DNA of 64,000 nucleotides from Merluccius polli (GCA_030340625.1 JAOPHQ010002847.1:62001-126000), one strand, 5' to 3'; shown: positions 1 to 12,404, counted from the stretch's first letter. Notes: a model not told the origin generated them from the letters alone. Made by a program: numbers and translations.

Positions 1-65
1 CGCACACTGTTTTGTGTAGTTTGTACTTCCTTAAAGTCCGAAACACCGTAGCTTCATTCAGCGGC

Positions 66-283
66 ACCGTCACTGTAACGTAAGTGTACGGTAATTGGTC
101 ACTAGCTTGGTAATGTGAGTGTACGTAATTGTTCACTAGCTTGGTAATGTGAGTGTACGTAATTGTTCACTAGCTTGGTAATGTGAGTGTACGTAATTGT
201 TCACTAGCTTGGTAATGTGAGTGTACGTAATTGTTCACTAGCTTGGTAACGTGAGTGTACGGTAATTGGTCACTGCCTTGGCC
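66..283. repeat. 34-bp minisatellite, about 6 units
   Basis: The motif actagcttgg recurs at 101, 135, 169, 203 and 237, giving a strict 34-bp period. The first and last units are 35 bp, with acggtaattggtc in place of acgtaattgttc. The inner units are therefore nearly identical and the outer ones are the older edge variants, as expected from unequal exchange. Confidence 0.95.
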
Positions 284-811
284 ATGTAGCCAGGAGGGTG
301 AGTAGAACCAAATTTTCTGATGCTTCATGCACACCTTGACAACCCTTACTAACATAATTAGAAGTACATTTTCTGTTCCATCTGGTCCATCAATTTAATC
401 AGTGTTTGATGAAAAAATGTGCTGCGATATGCTTTCTTGCTGTGTTCCTGCCATAGTTATGTTCATACTGGGAATATATACTTTTGAAATAATGGACAGG
501 AGAGCAATGTTACAAGTTTGTTTAGAAATCCGTTATGCTTTCTATTAAGGATAGTGGTTTATTAGCACTTTCTAGCATTGACCTGCCATGAAGCATGCTT
601 TCCTTCTATGGTCATAGTCTATAACCATATGTTTTTTACTGCAGATGGTGGTGAAATAATGGGCTGCCAAGGAAATGTTTTTTCACAAAACTAATTTCTT
701 CAATAAAATGTAGTGCCCTCTAGCAGTCAGAGAGCAAGGAATGCCACTTAAATACATTTTTTCTTCTTTGGAAAACAATATCACAAGAGAAAAACTATTT
801 CTAGGTGAAAA

Positions 812-813
<2 letters not shown>
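284..813. other. intergenic, nothing recognised
   Basis: AT-rich sequence with no exon-like open frame, no terminal inverted repeats and no recognised dispersed repeat. Confidence 0.5.
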
Positions 814-886
<73 letters not shown>

Positions 887-904
887 TGTGTGTGAGTGTG
901 TGTG
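814..904. repeat. (TG)n microsatellite
   Basis: About 36 perfect TG units followed by interrupted TGTGAG units. The open frames across it (Cys-Val or His-Thr runs) are repeat artefacts. Confidence 0.98.
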
Positions 905-3900
905 CGTGGGCATGTGTGCATGTTTTTTTTTGGAATCAACATTAAAAAAAATCATTGCCTTGCTGTAATGCAGATCAAAATTAATGTTGGTGTCTAAGTA
1001 GCAGGTCAGTTTAATACCAAATTAATTGCTTCATAAATAATGTCTGAGCTACTGTTTGTTTCAATACAGAAAACAAAATTAAATCCTAAAAAATTATCAG
1101 TCAGTCAAGCCCTACAGTCTCAGATACACATTACGTTTTTAAATCCATGCATTGTTCCATTGGAAAAGGGGAAATCAATGTCATGGGCAAACTTATGAGT
1201 TAGCATAGTTAACAATGAGGAGGGGTTTTTTTTTACATCCTGAATATATTAAACCCTTTCCACTTTCTATTCCGGAAAGGACTTTGTGTTGATGTCCACG
1301 GAATGGATTATGGCTATGGTTAGTTATGAGATAAGAAAGGCAAGGCTTAGATACACTAGATTAGCAACCATGGCTGAACGGCAACATAAAATGCTTGGAT
1401 ATAGCCAGTTGATTTTGAGGTTCCTTGGGTTTGCAGTAAGAGAGATTTGGGAATTCTGTTAAAGCTTCTGAAAGGCCATAGGAGTGCAGGAAACACGAGC
1501 CACATTTGGAGTCAGTAAGCCTGCTGGTTTTAAACCAATGTAAACATAGATTCCCACATACAAGTAGGCTACTTGGATAAAACAACAAAATGACCCTCCA
1601 AGTTATCTATCTAATATCGGGAAAGATCCTCCATTTCATATGCACGTGATGTGATTTCATTGTGCAACGGCTGCATGCAGGGTAGTTTATGATTATATTG
1701 AGGTACAAGAAGGTCAGTCATATCCAGTTAACTGTAACAATTTTAAACCATTAAATGGTGGAAATATGCCATGAACTTACAGTTAGATTTAACGAAACCC
1801 GACATATCTGTTGAGTCAGTACAGAGGTGGGTAGACAGAGATTCAAAAGAATAAAAGGATATTGTATAATTATACATTATGCAAACGAAGCACGACCTTA
1901 ATCATACTGTTCCAAGCCATTTATTTATTGTGCTTTAATGATTGATTTTGATTTGACGTTTTTTTGGTTATTTTTACTGAAGATGTAAAAACATACAGAA
2001 GTTACGTTGTTACATCTGCAGTTAAATCCATCCCTTCGTCCAACCACATCGTTAAGTACAACAATCAAAATCACCATGCGCTGGTCTGCCCTTCTCTGTT
2101 TTATTGCTTTACACATGGCTATTCAAGGCTATTTTAGCTCTTCATCGTAAAGTATCTGGACATTTTACAGTGTCCCACAGGAAACATCTTTAGGCTACTT
2201 GATGTTAATTTAGAATTATTTCTTGGTTAATATTCTAGCATTCACTCATCCATTCAAACAAAGGCAAGTGACATGTTTACTAGCACATTTGGTGTACAGT
2301 ACACAATACCCAATTAAGATGTCCCCTAAAAAGGTTTATTTATGTTCACCGTAGCGACTGCTGATTGCCATGTGCTTAATGTGCACGCGAAAACAAGCAG
2401 TCATGTTGCCATGGCAGCATGGAAGTAATTGAAATAGATGGCAAAACATGGCAAAATACATGGAAAACTGTTTTATATTAACATCAGCATTATAATGTAC
2501 ATTTTACACAATAGGTCTACTACAAAAGGTTTTGTGTGGTTATGTAACATGATGCTGTTTGTTTCAAACCCGCCATCCAAATACATCTACCTCTGTTCAC
2601 TGTCAATTTTCAAGAGCACGCAGCTCACGGAGAAGTGCACTCCGACCATACTTACATATACATCCATGACACTGACCATAAAATGGGTTTAATGTCAATG
2701 GTAAAACTGTATGTATTACTGCAGTAATGTAATCAACTGCAAATGTTAAGTAAGTTAATGTAAGTGAGTAACTAACTTAAACTCATTTGTAAGTAAATAG
2801 ACATTTTCTTCAGGGAAGGCTACAAACCTTTACAGATGGTATTAACATAAATCATTATTATCATCATTCAATGAATTACAAAGAGCAGGTAGTATACAGT
2901 ACAGTGTTGCCTTTTCAAAAATAATATCAACAATTATGTTGTGGCATTCAAACTGTTGCTTACTCTGGGCAAAAACCTTGGGTGCAGATTATTTAGACAA
3001 TGCTGCATTCTTGGAACACTGTTCAAGGGACTGGCATTGCAGCACTTTTTGTGAGGAACTAGAACAGTGGGCTGCTTGTTTCTATGGTAACCCTAAGAGT
3101 GTGTGTGTGTGTGAGTGAAAAGGAGGGTGCCATGGTTAGGATACTTAAGGTGAGTTTAGGATGCTGAATGATTTGACCATTATATTTTTCCTGCTCTCAC
3201 TAATTGGTCATGCGTGGGCACATCCAAAATTTCACTGAAGAGCCTTCGCTGGAACGCATTTTATTGTTTGCCCTTCAGTATGTGGCCCACACCTAGTTAA
3301 ACCTAATTTCTAAGGTTATGTTAATACAACAAAAAATAAAAACAAAATAACTAATGTATTTTATATACATATAGGCTGAAGGCCGACAAATTAAACATTC
3401 ATGGTGGTAGACCATCGGCATGCCTGATAAGGATCTAACACCCCCCCCCCCCCCCCCCCCCCCTCTCCCTCTTGTTTCAAAAAGGGAGTAGAGCTTTGAT
3501 CTTAACAAAAGACTCTAGAGAATGGAGACGCATGTGATCCATATATTTAAAGTTCCAGAAGAAACTTTGAAAACTGCTACCTGGAAAACTTCAGTGGACG
3601 TTGGTTATAAATATTTATCAGCCATCATGTGCCCATGAGACAAGTTACCGGCTAACTTCGGACAACACCGCGATCATTTCTTCCCAAAACGTCTGCTTAA
3701 ATTTTTCATTTAAAGATGTCTCTTTCCTGAAAGTGGCAGTATTTGTTGTCGATGCATTGTGTGTCACAAGTCAACTGACTCACAAGTGATCTAATTCTTC
3801 AATATTGGAATACTTGACTTGGTAGGTACAAAGACGTTTGTGAGTGTTTGTAATCTTTTAAGATAATTTTCGACCTCAAGTTCCCCATCCACTCAGAGAT

Positions 3901-4413
3901 GGAAAAGGGCTCCAACAGCGTCCATTAACAACACCCACTAACCACATTTGGAACATTTCCAAGAAAACATGCCTATGAGACATTTTCATCTATTTTTTGG
4001 GGTCATTCCCAACAACGTACCAACACCATTTTAGTATGCAGAATGAAATACCATGAAGAAAGATTGAACTCTAGTTCTCAAACAATGTGATCTGGCTCTA
4101 AGCACTTTCCAAATGCTACAGTATTTCAATGTTCTGATTTGATCTTTTCACTGGCTAAAATGATGTGTGGAGGTGACAGAAGGCCAAAATGGAGAAGAAA
4201 AGATATGCATTAGTTTCAGTGTGAAATTGGCCTGACTTGACACCAGAACCAAAACTTGTGTGTACACCTCAGATTTTTGTTCTACATTTCCCAGACGTCT
4301 CATTCAAAGAGCATTTCGCCTTGAGTGGGAACCTTACTCCTACTGGAATTAGTCCTTTAATGCCTGCATCAGATATTTTAAGAAAATATACACAGGAATA
4401 ATACACAAATGTA
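905..4413. other. intergenic, mostly unique AT-rich sequence
   Basis: No coding exon could be supported on either strand. A run of 23 cytosines lies at 3441-3463. Short open frames here lack splice context or recognisable motifs. Confidence 0.5.
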
Positions 4414-4421
4414 ATTCATTA

Positions 4422-5219
4422 TAGGGATGTGCGATACCACTATTTTTCCTTTCGATCCAATACCAGGTGATACCAAGGCTAGTATCCCGATACCAATACC
4501 GATACCAATACTTTTAGATGTCCTACTTGTGTATGAAAATGATGACTTTTACAATGAAAACTTGTGAATGTGATTATGAAAAATGTATTTTATACCTCTG
4601 TATAAGAATTAAACAAGCTGCCAAATATCAGACTTTGTTTTCTCTTTAATCAGAGCAATTAAAGACAATCTAAGGCAATATATTTCTTTTTGGACCAGAC
4701 AGAGTGGTCTTCAGATTATAATTTGTAATAATTTGAACATGAACGACAACAAAGGTCACATTCTACATTGTCTCTCATTTCCCATTTATATGTTTTTGTT
4801 AAGAAACAACAGAATGTTGACATGATCCCCCTTCAGTCTGTTTCTTCTCTGGCTCACTAACTCTCCTGCCTTGGAAAATATACATGCTTCTTTCCTCCGC
4901 TGTCTCTGACTGACTGATAGACGGCTGCTGGCGTGTGTGCGTTGCAAGGCGCATATCAGTGCGTGAGCTGCCGAGCGTGGCCAAGTCAGACAGGAAGCGG
5001 AAGCCAGAAGGAAAAGTAGTTCCATATCCGACACAAATATTGACCACAGGTTTCACTTTTTACTTCTATAAAATCGATTAGAGAGTCTGTGTCATAAAAG
5101 TATTAATATTTGTTGTAAAAGTGGACTTGGAATCGATATTTTGATGTAAAGATCGATTCTAAAAAACACCCCTCCAGATCGGAAGTATCGATATTCGCGG
5201 ATCGATACGCACATCCCTA
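4422..5219. mobile_element. non-autonomous hAT-type transposon (798 bp)
   Basis: The left end reads tagggatgtgcg and the right end is its exact complement (cgcacatcccta). An 8-bp target duplication attcatta flanks it at 4414-4421 and 5220-5227. TAGGG-type ends with an 8-bp duplication are typical of the hAT superfamily. The interior has clusters of gatacc and cgat motifs next to both ends, but no transposase. The two open frames near 4790-5050 look random. Confidence 0.9.
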
Positions 5220-5227
5220 ATTCATTA

Positions 5228-5752
5228 TTCATTATGTAATCACCATGAGTGACGCCTTATTTAAAAAGTATTAAAGCTCCAGAAAGATCACACAAATCAA
5301 TTGGCGAATTATTGTGATTTGTTGTATATACTTGGAATGCCAAAATAAATATGGCTGCTATTAAACACCATCAATCTTCTCTGCAGTTGCACAATTGTGT
5401 TTTTACATTGGGGAACCTAATGGATTCCTTTTCTTTTGATTTGGTAAACTGTGTTGTGTATTCTTCACATCACCATGCTTTATGTCTGCCTTTTACAGCT
5501 CCCACTAGACTAGTATACTTATGCCTTAAACCAAATACAAGGATATATATTATAAGGACATGGTAATAATGTGTAGCCCTAGGGAAAACAGATCCTCAAG
5601 GATATGTATTTTCTCTTTTAAATCAATCAACCAGACTATGGGTTCAGGTCGAGCACTTTTACAAGCAGTTTTATTAATTGGTGAGTTAAAATATGGCTCC
5701 ACTGGCCCTGCTGCAAAAGGTTAGAAGGGACAGACGGCAGAAACACTAGGCA
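5228..5752. other. intergenic, nothing recognised
   Basis: AT-rich flank between two transposons. No exon or repeat structure was seen. Confidence 0.4.
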
Positions 5753-5760
5753 GCTGTAGT

Positions 5761-6067
5761 CAGGGCCGGACTAACGCACAGGCTTGATATGGCTGCAGCC
5801 TAGGGGCCCCACCTGCCAGGGGGCCCCCGATTGGTCGAACCGGGGGCCCCTTCGCTAGCCCCGCGATCTGCTAGCGCCGCGATCCGGTAGTGCCGCGATC
5901 CGCATGCCCCCCCCCGCTCAATAAAAAATCTCCGTTAGCACCCGCCCCCCCCCCCCCCCCCCCCCCGCTCAACAAATTTTTTTTGGGGGATTCGGTCCTT
6001 CGAGGCGGGGGGGGGGCCTACATCGTCCAGCAGCCTAGGGGCCCCGGGCATCCTTAATCCGGGCCTG
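5761..6067. mobile_element. short hAT-type MITE (307 bp)
   Basis: The ends are cagggccggactaa and, reading inward on the other strand, caggcccggattaa. The 8-bp target duplication gctgtagt occurs at 5753-5760 and 6068-6075. The interior is GC-rich with short inverted segments (cagcctaggggcccc appears near both ends), a 22-base C run at 5945-5966 and G runs near 6007. No coding capacity. Confidence 0.92.
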
Positions 6068-6075
6068 GCTGTAGT

Positions 6076-7554
6076 GATAGCAGAGGAGGGGAGTTATGGT
6101 AACACTTCACTACAAGCTAACTCTACACTAATCTTACCTTACTTGTGCCTTCCTACCAAACTCAACACAAGCCACTAGAAAACCATTGGCCCCCGTAGTT
6201 GAAGGCCCTACAGAGGCCAATATTTGAGCAGAGGGATAACAAGTTAAAATACACTAAAACTCATTAAAGCTGCTGTTGGTCCGATTTGAGAGTTGTAAAG
6301 AAAGAGCAGAAAAGAGAGCAAGATTTTGAAACTGAAGCCAAAACGTCCCCTATCTCTCTGCTCCCTCCCTATGTTTCTCCACCACGCCATAGAGCTGGGT
6401 AATCCCACCCACTTTGATGACGGCTGGTGCCATGTTTTAAAAAAAAATCTCTATGGACTAAATTCCCTAGATTCCCCCTTCTTTTCGGGCAGCTAGACAT
6501 TCAAACAACACAAGGTATGGTTTGTCACATTTTTTAAATATTCTCTAAAATTGGTCATTCAAAATGATGTCCAATAAATAAAAAACAAATGCCTGTTTAA
6601 AGGGACTATGTGTAGGAACTTAGAAAATGAGGCTTTCTCTAACTCTCCCCTTTGCGTAGAACAGCCTGTGGGCTGATTTCTATTATATTTGAACCGGGAC
6701 AGTTTTGCAGAGATAATGGAAACAAGTGATCTGCGTCGCTACACTTTTGCCGGTCGATTGACCTACCTGTATGCAAAGAAGTAAAGTCCTCCCAGAGCTT
6801 ATGCCTGCCACACTAGACAATTTTTCAAATTTAGAAAATGTGAGCGACCACACCTAACGATAGATGAAGATAAATATAACTGAATTTGAGGAAGTAAAAA
6901 ACAATCTTAACAAACACCACACCACAGTATAATTTGGCAAAAAAATCATTAGAACCATCAAAAAATCGGGGCTTTGTTGACCAAAGTCAGAAGGGGGTAA
7001 TCGGGGGCAAAATTGGGCTAATTATCCTGTAGTGTCTACCCAGCATTAGCAACGCATTGCCCTTTTCTGCAGGGGTTCGCAGCAAGTAATTGCAGATTGG
7101 TCGAGCTGAGAACATATGTAGTGTTTTGTTTTGTTTCCGACAGCCAGACATAAGAATAAAATTAACGCACCAGGCTTAATTAAAACACTATTTTACAGTT
7201 GGTTGCGATACACCAACCACTTTTCAGCAGTACATTTGAATGATTTTGCAACATCTTTATCACATATTGCTTAACATATTTTCAATGGAGCAGACTCGGT
7301 CTTGCGTTTCCTGGATTTGCTTGTTGTTTCATTTACATTTATGGTTAGAAAGGCTACTGGGAGAGCAGCTACAAGCTACCATAGACTGTGAAGGCTACTG
7401 AGCTTGCGGGAGCCTCTGCCACGGCCAAGGTTTCTGGGTAGTGTAGTTTTCTGTTAATAAACGTTACAAATTCATTTTATCACATTGCGACATTCAGTTC
7501 CTAAAATAAATCCTCATAAAAGGTGACATTTCTGTAAATGTCTTCTGGCAATAC
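6076..7554. other. intergenic with fragments of TTAA-type MITE ends
   Basis: No gene was found. Sequences at 6264 (ttaaagctgctgt) and 6597 (ttaaagggactatg) look like left ends of TTAA-targeting elements common in fish. I could not pair either with a nearby right end, so they are possible fragments only. Confidence 0.35.
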
Positions 7555-9059
7555 GTCCCGGATAGTGGTGGATTTTCTCGTTCGTTTGCGCGAATCGGTT
7601 CGCGTCGTTCAGTTCGCCACAGAGAGTCGTTCGTTCGTTCGTTCGTGTTTCCGGTAGCGCTGAATCATTCACTGACTCGTTCAGTCCAGAGCTATAGAGA
7701 AAACAGAGTTGCGACACGCTTTGATGTCGCCGCCAGGGCTGTCACGTGGTTAATGTAAGCCTCAATAGTTCCAAACAAACCGCAAGCTGCCATAGCGGTC
7801 ATTGGCTTGCATTGACAGAGTGAGCTATTGCACGGTAAATATCACAATAAAACACACGTTTTTGCGCTATTGCATATATGTTGGCGTCAATTATGCTTTT
7901 GAGCTGTAGTACTGCATTGATTACTTTTGAATAATAATAATAATAATAATAATAATACACTTTTGGCGGTAGAAGTTCGCGTTAGCTTGGTTAGGTGACT
8001 TACGTGAGTGATGCTAAATTTATAAGGTTGGTTGTTCTGTATTTGCACTTAGATAAACAAGTTACCATTTAATTTGTACCATTATTATTATTATTGCACT
8101 CTTAGCACTTACCTGTTTTGTGACATGTCAGCTTTTCCAAAGTACGTTTTATTAACCCTTTATTACCAAGTTTAGACTAAAGGACATTTAGTTATTTTTG
8201 TAGGACATGGATCAGAACCATGGAGACTTTAAGATGGAGCCATGTATCAGATCTATCAAACAACCACTAATTATGCTTGAATATGATCAGTCAATATCTA
8301 ACTCTACAAGCAACTATTCACACTTGCAATTTATGTTAGAGCTGATGGACTGGAATACGTATGACTGGTACAAAAGTTGTTAAATAAACAAGATTTTTAT
8401 TAAAGAATTATTGAAACAAGAACAATTGTGTGTTTGTGTGTGTACAAGAAAAAGAAATTAATAGGAATAATAATAATAAATATATATTGTTATTGCCATA
8501 CATAATATATTATTATATTAATAAATAATAATAAGAACAACAAAAGAATAATAAGAACAAACTAGAACAATAACAGCAGTGTATGTTAACAACCAAAAAC
8601 CCTTAACAGACAAAGTGGGGCAATGAAACCATAAACACACACAGATGGCTCTGGAGAAGGGGAAAGAATGTCCTCACTGTCCTGCCCTCTCTCGGTTCAA
8701 AATGGGGGAGTATGAAAAGGCCATCAGATTTCTCCAAGAGAGCATCCATCTTTTTCATGGCCTAAAGATAGGGGTAAAGAGCAGCTGGAAGCCGGTCCAG
8801 ACAGGATTGGTTATGGCCACAACAACCATACTGCAGGGGGGTATACTACGAAGCTCGATTAGTGGGTTAGCGAGGTATGTTGCGCTCAAAGCCTGGGTTA
8901 GCTGTCCTACGAAAGTCGCTCTCTTTTAGCGTCGCTGTATCACCATGGTAACTTATGCTGGCAACCAAACCTGGTCGGGAGGAGGTTTTCAGCTCAGACT
9001 TTCCGATTAGATCGGCTTCTTAAAGCTGCAGCGCCGCTTTCGGGACAGATCCGATCCCT

Positions 9060-9400
9060 TTATGAGAGATACAGGTTCTCATCAGAGGGTATTTATGAGA
9101 GATACAGGTTCTCATCAGAGGGTATTCGCTATTTGGTCGTCCTTGTTGGACCTTATGAGGGCAATGCTACAAAAAGAAGCCGTGCGCAGTGTGTCTGTGT
9201 TTCACTGCGATGTGTTGCCACGGGTACATATTTGCATACAGTTGGTGATGCCGAACATATCCGCAAAAAGGTGCCTTCCGATACGCAAGGTTGTAGCTGC
9301 CCTAAATACACTGCTAAATATGTTCGTGGTGTTTCCCAACTTTTTGCCAACACAAACTGTCAAGTTGCAAGTTATCAACTTGCAGGTAAAAGAAAACACC
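9060..9400 (+). pseudogene. HARBI1-like (Harbinger) transposase fragment
   Basis: The frame starting near 9093 reads YRFSSEGIRYLV, then GPYEGNATKRSRAQ, then ATGTYLHTVGDAEHIRK. This matches the N-terminal part of Harbinger/HARBI1 transposases. After about 9275 the match moves to another frame (IRKVVAALNTLLNMFVVFPNF), which shows a frameshift. A 33-bp segment encoding MRDTGSHQRVF in the other frame is duplicated in tandem at 9060-9125. The DDE catalytic region is absent, so this is a dead remnant of the element's own transposase. Confidence 0.78.
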
Positions 9401-9416
9401 TGTATACGTGAATGAG

Positions 9417-9478
9417 TGGTAGAGTGGCGGTAGCGCGTCAGTCTTCAGATTCTGCGTGCTGGGTTCGATTCCCAAGTG
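9417..9478 (+). other. tRNA-like segment with pol III A and B boxes
   Basis: An A box (tggtagagtgg, 9417-9427) and a B box (ggttcgattcc, 9462-9472) both fit the consensus exactly and lie about 35 bp apart. The intervening gcgcgtcagtct is similar to the D/anticodon arm of elongator tRNA-Met. A T arm can be drawn (tggg/ccca), but a clean acceptor stem cannot. It is most likely a tRNA-derived pseudogene or SINE head captured by the Harbinger element. Confidence 0.5.
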
Positions 9479-9617
9479 AAGTGGGTATGTGTAGTTTATT
9501 TAAAAAAAAAGTTATATTTCTTATGTCATATGGAATATTTATTCATTAATGTTATGGCAATTATCCAGTTTGGTAATCTAGATGAGGGTAAAAGGCATGA
9601 TGATGGGCAGGCAACAT

Positions 9618-9690
9618 ATGAACCCCGGTCGCTGCGTCAGCTCACGTCCTAATCCACCACACCACCGTCGCTACCATCCAGCACATGCAA
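9618..9690 (-). other. second, opposed tRNA-like segment
   Basis: On the minus strand this reads gtggtgtggtggattaggac, then ctgacgcagcgaccggggtt. It resembles a tRNA D arm followed by a degraded B box (ggggttcatatg). It faces the first tRNA-like segment in the same Harbinger element. Weaker than the first. Confidence 0.3.
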
Positions 9691-9781
9691 TACGTTTCTT
9701 ACATATAGGATGTATTTGAAAGGAATTCCCTAAATTACACAAAAAAGCAAGTTGTTGGTTGCTTTTGCATTTTGCAATCAT

Positions 9782-9850
9782 ATGCGTAAGAATTGTTCGC
9801 CATTAATCCCAATAGAGTATTGGGATTAATGGCGAACAATTCTTACGCAT
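9782..9850. repeat. perfect hairpin, 33-bp arms, 3-nt loop
   Basis: Arms 9782-9814 and 9818-9850 are exact reverse complements around GAG. No mismatch was found. It lies in the Harbinger element downstream of the tRNA-like segments. Confidence 0.95.
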
Positions 9851-11272
9851 TCACAGAATCTGCTGTTTGTTGCCAGCATGGGCAACTGTATCGCCCCTTG
9901 CCGTTATTTGCTTTTTAAACTCCTCGTATGAGTTCATAATCACTACTTGCTCCTCCTAAGTGACATACACAGCCCGTGTTCGCTCCGTCGGATCCATTGC
10001 GTCAAGGTGAATGACGTATTGACGTTGGGTTACGCCCTTTTTATGTGAACGCGTATTGAACCTGAAGCGGAAAACCTGGCTTGACAAATTTACCTTTAAG
10101 TGAGCTTCGTGGAACCGTTTAACTCTGATCGCGAGTTTCGTCTTTAGCAATCGAGGTTTTCCCAAGAAAACCTGGATATGTTCAGCGAGCTTCGTAGTAT
10201 ACCCCCCAGGTCCAGGAAGATCTGTTGAGCCAGGGTCACAAATTTGTCCTCACGGGCCGGTTCACACAGGACTGCCTGGAAAACACATTTGGATGCATAC
10301 GTCAGAGAAACCCCGTGCCAACACCTGTAGAGTTCCACTATGCCCTACGGGCTGTCACTGTTGGACAGTTCCTGTCCACAGTGCATACGGGCTCTTACCT
10401 GATGACAGCTGTGACCACCTAGCAGACTTCCTGGAGACCAGAACCATTACCAGCAGTCCTGAAGGTCTGAGAGTGGAGCAGCTGGTCGACCTGACAACAC
10501 CACCCACCTTCACAAAAACAGATTCCTGTGTTCTGTACCATCTGGCTGGATACATTGTGAAGGGTGTCTTCAGCTCCATACTCTGTGAGACGTGCAAGCA
10601 TGCACTTGTGCAAAATGCAGATGATGCACATGAGAATGCTGTTCTGCTGCAGTTGAAAGAATTCAAACAGGGTGCACTTTATCGGCCATCTGATGAGGTC
10701 TTCACTGTCGTCCAGCACGTGGAGCAGCTGTTCCGTTCAAGGACAGATGATTCACTCATGGAGTGCACCAATGCTGTGGAACACCTGGAACAGGAGGCCA
10801 TGCTTCTGGATAGCAGCCTTCCATCATGCCATGATGTTAAAAGAAAAATCATCTGCAGATATGTCAGGCTGAGGTTGAGGATTGCGGCTACGTGCATCAG
10901 GGCTGCAAGGAGAGAAGACAAAAGTAAAGGTCACCTTGGCAGCAAGAGTCAGAATAAGAAGGCCAAGAAGGCTCAACCTCCTGCACCAAAGGCCATAATA
11001 TCTAGGCCACTAACAAATACCTTCCTTATTGCCATGGATGTATTTGGCCTCTCCATTCCATCTCAACCTCCCGCAACCACCAGCATCTCCCTGCAGCCAT
11101 CAGTGAGACACCAGCAGCCTCCACTGCTAGCACCAGCCACTGCCAGCAGCAGACACCGCCAGCAGAGCTTTGTCCCTGTTGAATAAACAAACAAATTGTT
11201 GTTCTATTGTTGTTTTATCTGTGTCTAGTAAGATGACATTGAGAGCTTTGAAAGACGCCTCTAAATAAAATG

Positions 11273-11276
<4 letters not shown>

Positions 11277-11306
<30 letters not shown>

Positions 11307-11307
11307 G
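11277..11307. repeat. (ATT)n microsatellite
   Basis: About ten ATT units just downstream of the transposase stop, in the 3' part of the P-type element. Confidence 0.9.
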
Positions 11308-12260
11308 TAGTAGTAGCAGTTATAGCAGCAGCAGAAGTAAAACAGCTAGCATTTAATTAATAGTAGCAGTAATAGCAGTACCATTTTAGTATTAGTGTGA
11401 GAGTGGGGCTACATTAGCAGTAGTGGTAGTATTTTGATAATGTTTTAAAACCTAACAATCAAAACAACTTTACATAATGTCACCTGACAACAAAAGGTTA
11501 AAGGACTTTAGTGAAATTATCACGTTAATAACCTCACGTTAGCCTCCGTTACCAAGCTTTCAGTTAGGTCCTAAATCCATTTAGGGACCTAACTGACCTA
11601 ACTTTACATTTTTAACATCAACATCGACATTTCATGCAAACCAAATATAAGAATAACAATGTCTAAGAGTATACCTCTGATAGCTAATGCTTAAAAATGT
11701 TTTAAAAAAACCGTTTAAAATGCTGTTATTTCATCAACTTACCAGTAATTGTTCTTGACGAGCCATTGAAGTCAACGGAGCTCCGTCCCTTGTTTGGAAC
11801 TATTGGCGTCTCCACAACCCGGAAGTATCGTCCGCCATTTTTTTCCATGGGAGTCAATGGAAGTGTCGTAACTCTGTTTTCTCTATAGCTCTGGCTCTGG
11901 TTCAGTCGTTCACTTAGCTCCTCCCTCGTTCGCGAATCGCGAACGACTCGGCGAACGGCGAATGCCAGCCGAGTCGGTCAGACTCGGCTCCTCCTCGTTC
12001 ACGAATCAATGCAGCTGAGTCAGAGCTATCGGTCTCGGACTCCCTCGTTCTTCTCATTTACTAACTAATCACGAAATCACGATTCACAATCGTGCAATGG
12101 TGCAAATGATGGTGTTAATAAATGTGTTAATAGCAAATACAACATTGTGTCTGGTTGAATATGTTAACATATGTATTTAATTTTAGTTCAACAGATTTAT
12201 TTAATGTATGCATAATGACATGTCAGGATCAAAATGCCCCGTTCCCCCAATTCAAGGTAA

Positions 12261-12365
12261 AGCGGGATGGGGGGGGGGGGGGGGGGGGGGTAGTAGATTA
12301 TTGGATGGTTAATATATCAGCAAGATAATAGACTTGGTAAAGTTAGGCAAACCAAACGCCGCGGG

Positions 12366-12404
<39 letters not shown>

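Larger units (their letters stand above)
8836..10206 (+). mobile_element. PIF/Harbinger-type element (1371 bp)
   Basis: The ends are gggggtatactacgaagctcg and its exact complement at the right. Flanking CAG triplets at 8833-8835 and 10207-10209 form a 3-bp target duplication, the size PIF/Harbinger elements make. It contains a decayed HARBI1-like transposase segment on the plus strand, two tRNA-like segments and a perfect 33-bp-arm hairpin. It sits inside the P transposase reading frame and inactivated it. Confidence 0.88.
8645..11186 (+). pseudogene. P-element/THAP9-type transposase, split by a Harbinger insertion
   Basis: Two open stretches belong together: 8645-8835 and 10210-11186. A CAG duplication flanks the foreign DNA between them, and the reading frame continues in the same register when that DNA is ignored. 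The second stretch contains QDCLENTFGCIRQRNPVPTP soon after its start and then YALRAV, the conserved C-terminal block of P-element and THAP9 transposases. A Cys-rich segment (CVLYHLAGYIVKG, then CETCKHAL) follows. The tail after about residue 220 is low-complexity and proline/glutamine-rich. The THAP domain and the first catalytic acidic residues are missing upstream. An ancestral P transposase would cleave and paste P elements in the nucleus; this copy cannot be functional. Family assignment is from motif recognition. Confidence 0.82.
7687..11899 (+). mobile_element. P-superfamily transposon nested in the hAT element
   Basis: The inverted ends are 31 bp with one mismatch: 7687-7717 against 11863-11893, both starting CAGAGCTATAGAGAAAAC. 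The 8-bp duplication gttcagtc lies at 7679-7686 and 11900-11907. Six bases (gctctg, 11894-11899) repeat the right terminus, probably by slippage. P-family elements make 8-bp duplications, and the Drosophila P element also has 31-bp ends. The element keeps the C-terminal part of a P/THAP9-type transposase but no THAP domain, so it is internally deleted. Microsatellites (taa)n at about 7932 and (att)n at 11277-11307 lie inside. Confidence 0.88.

Noticed and set aside
741..968. Open frames of Cys-Val and His-Thr runs (also at 62735-63063 and 39137-39224)
   Set aside because: Pure consequence of TG/CA microsatellites.
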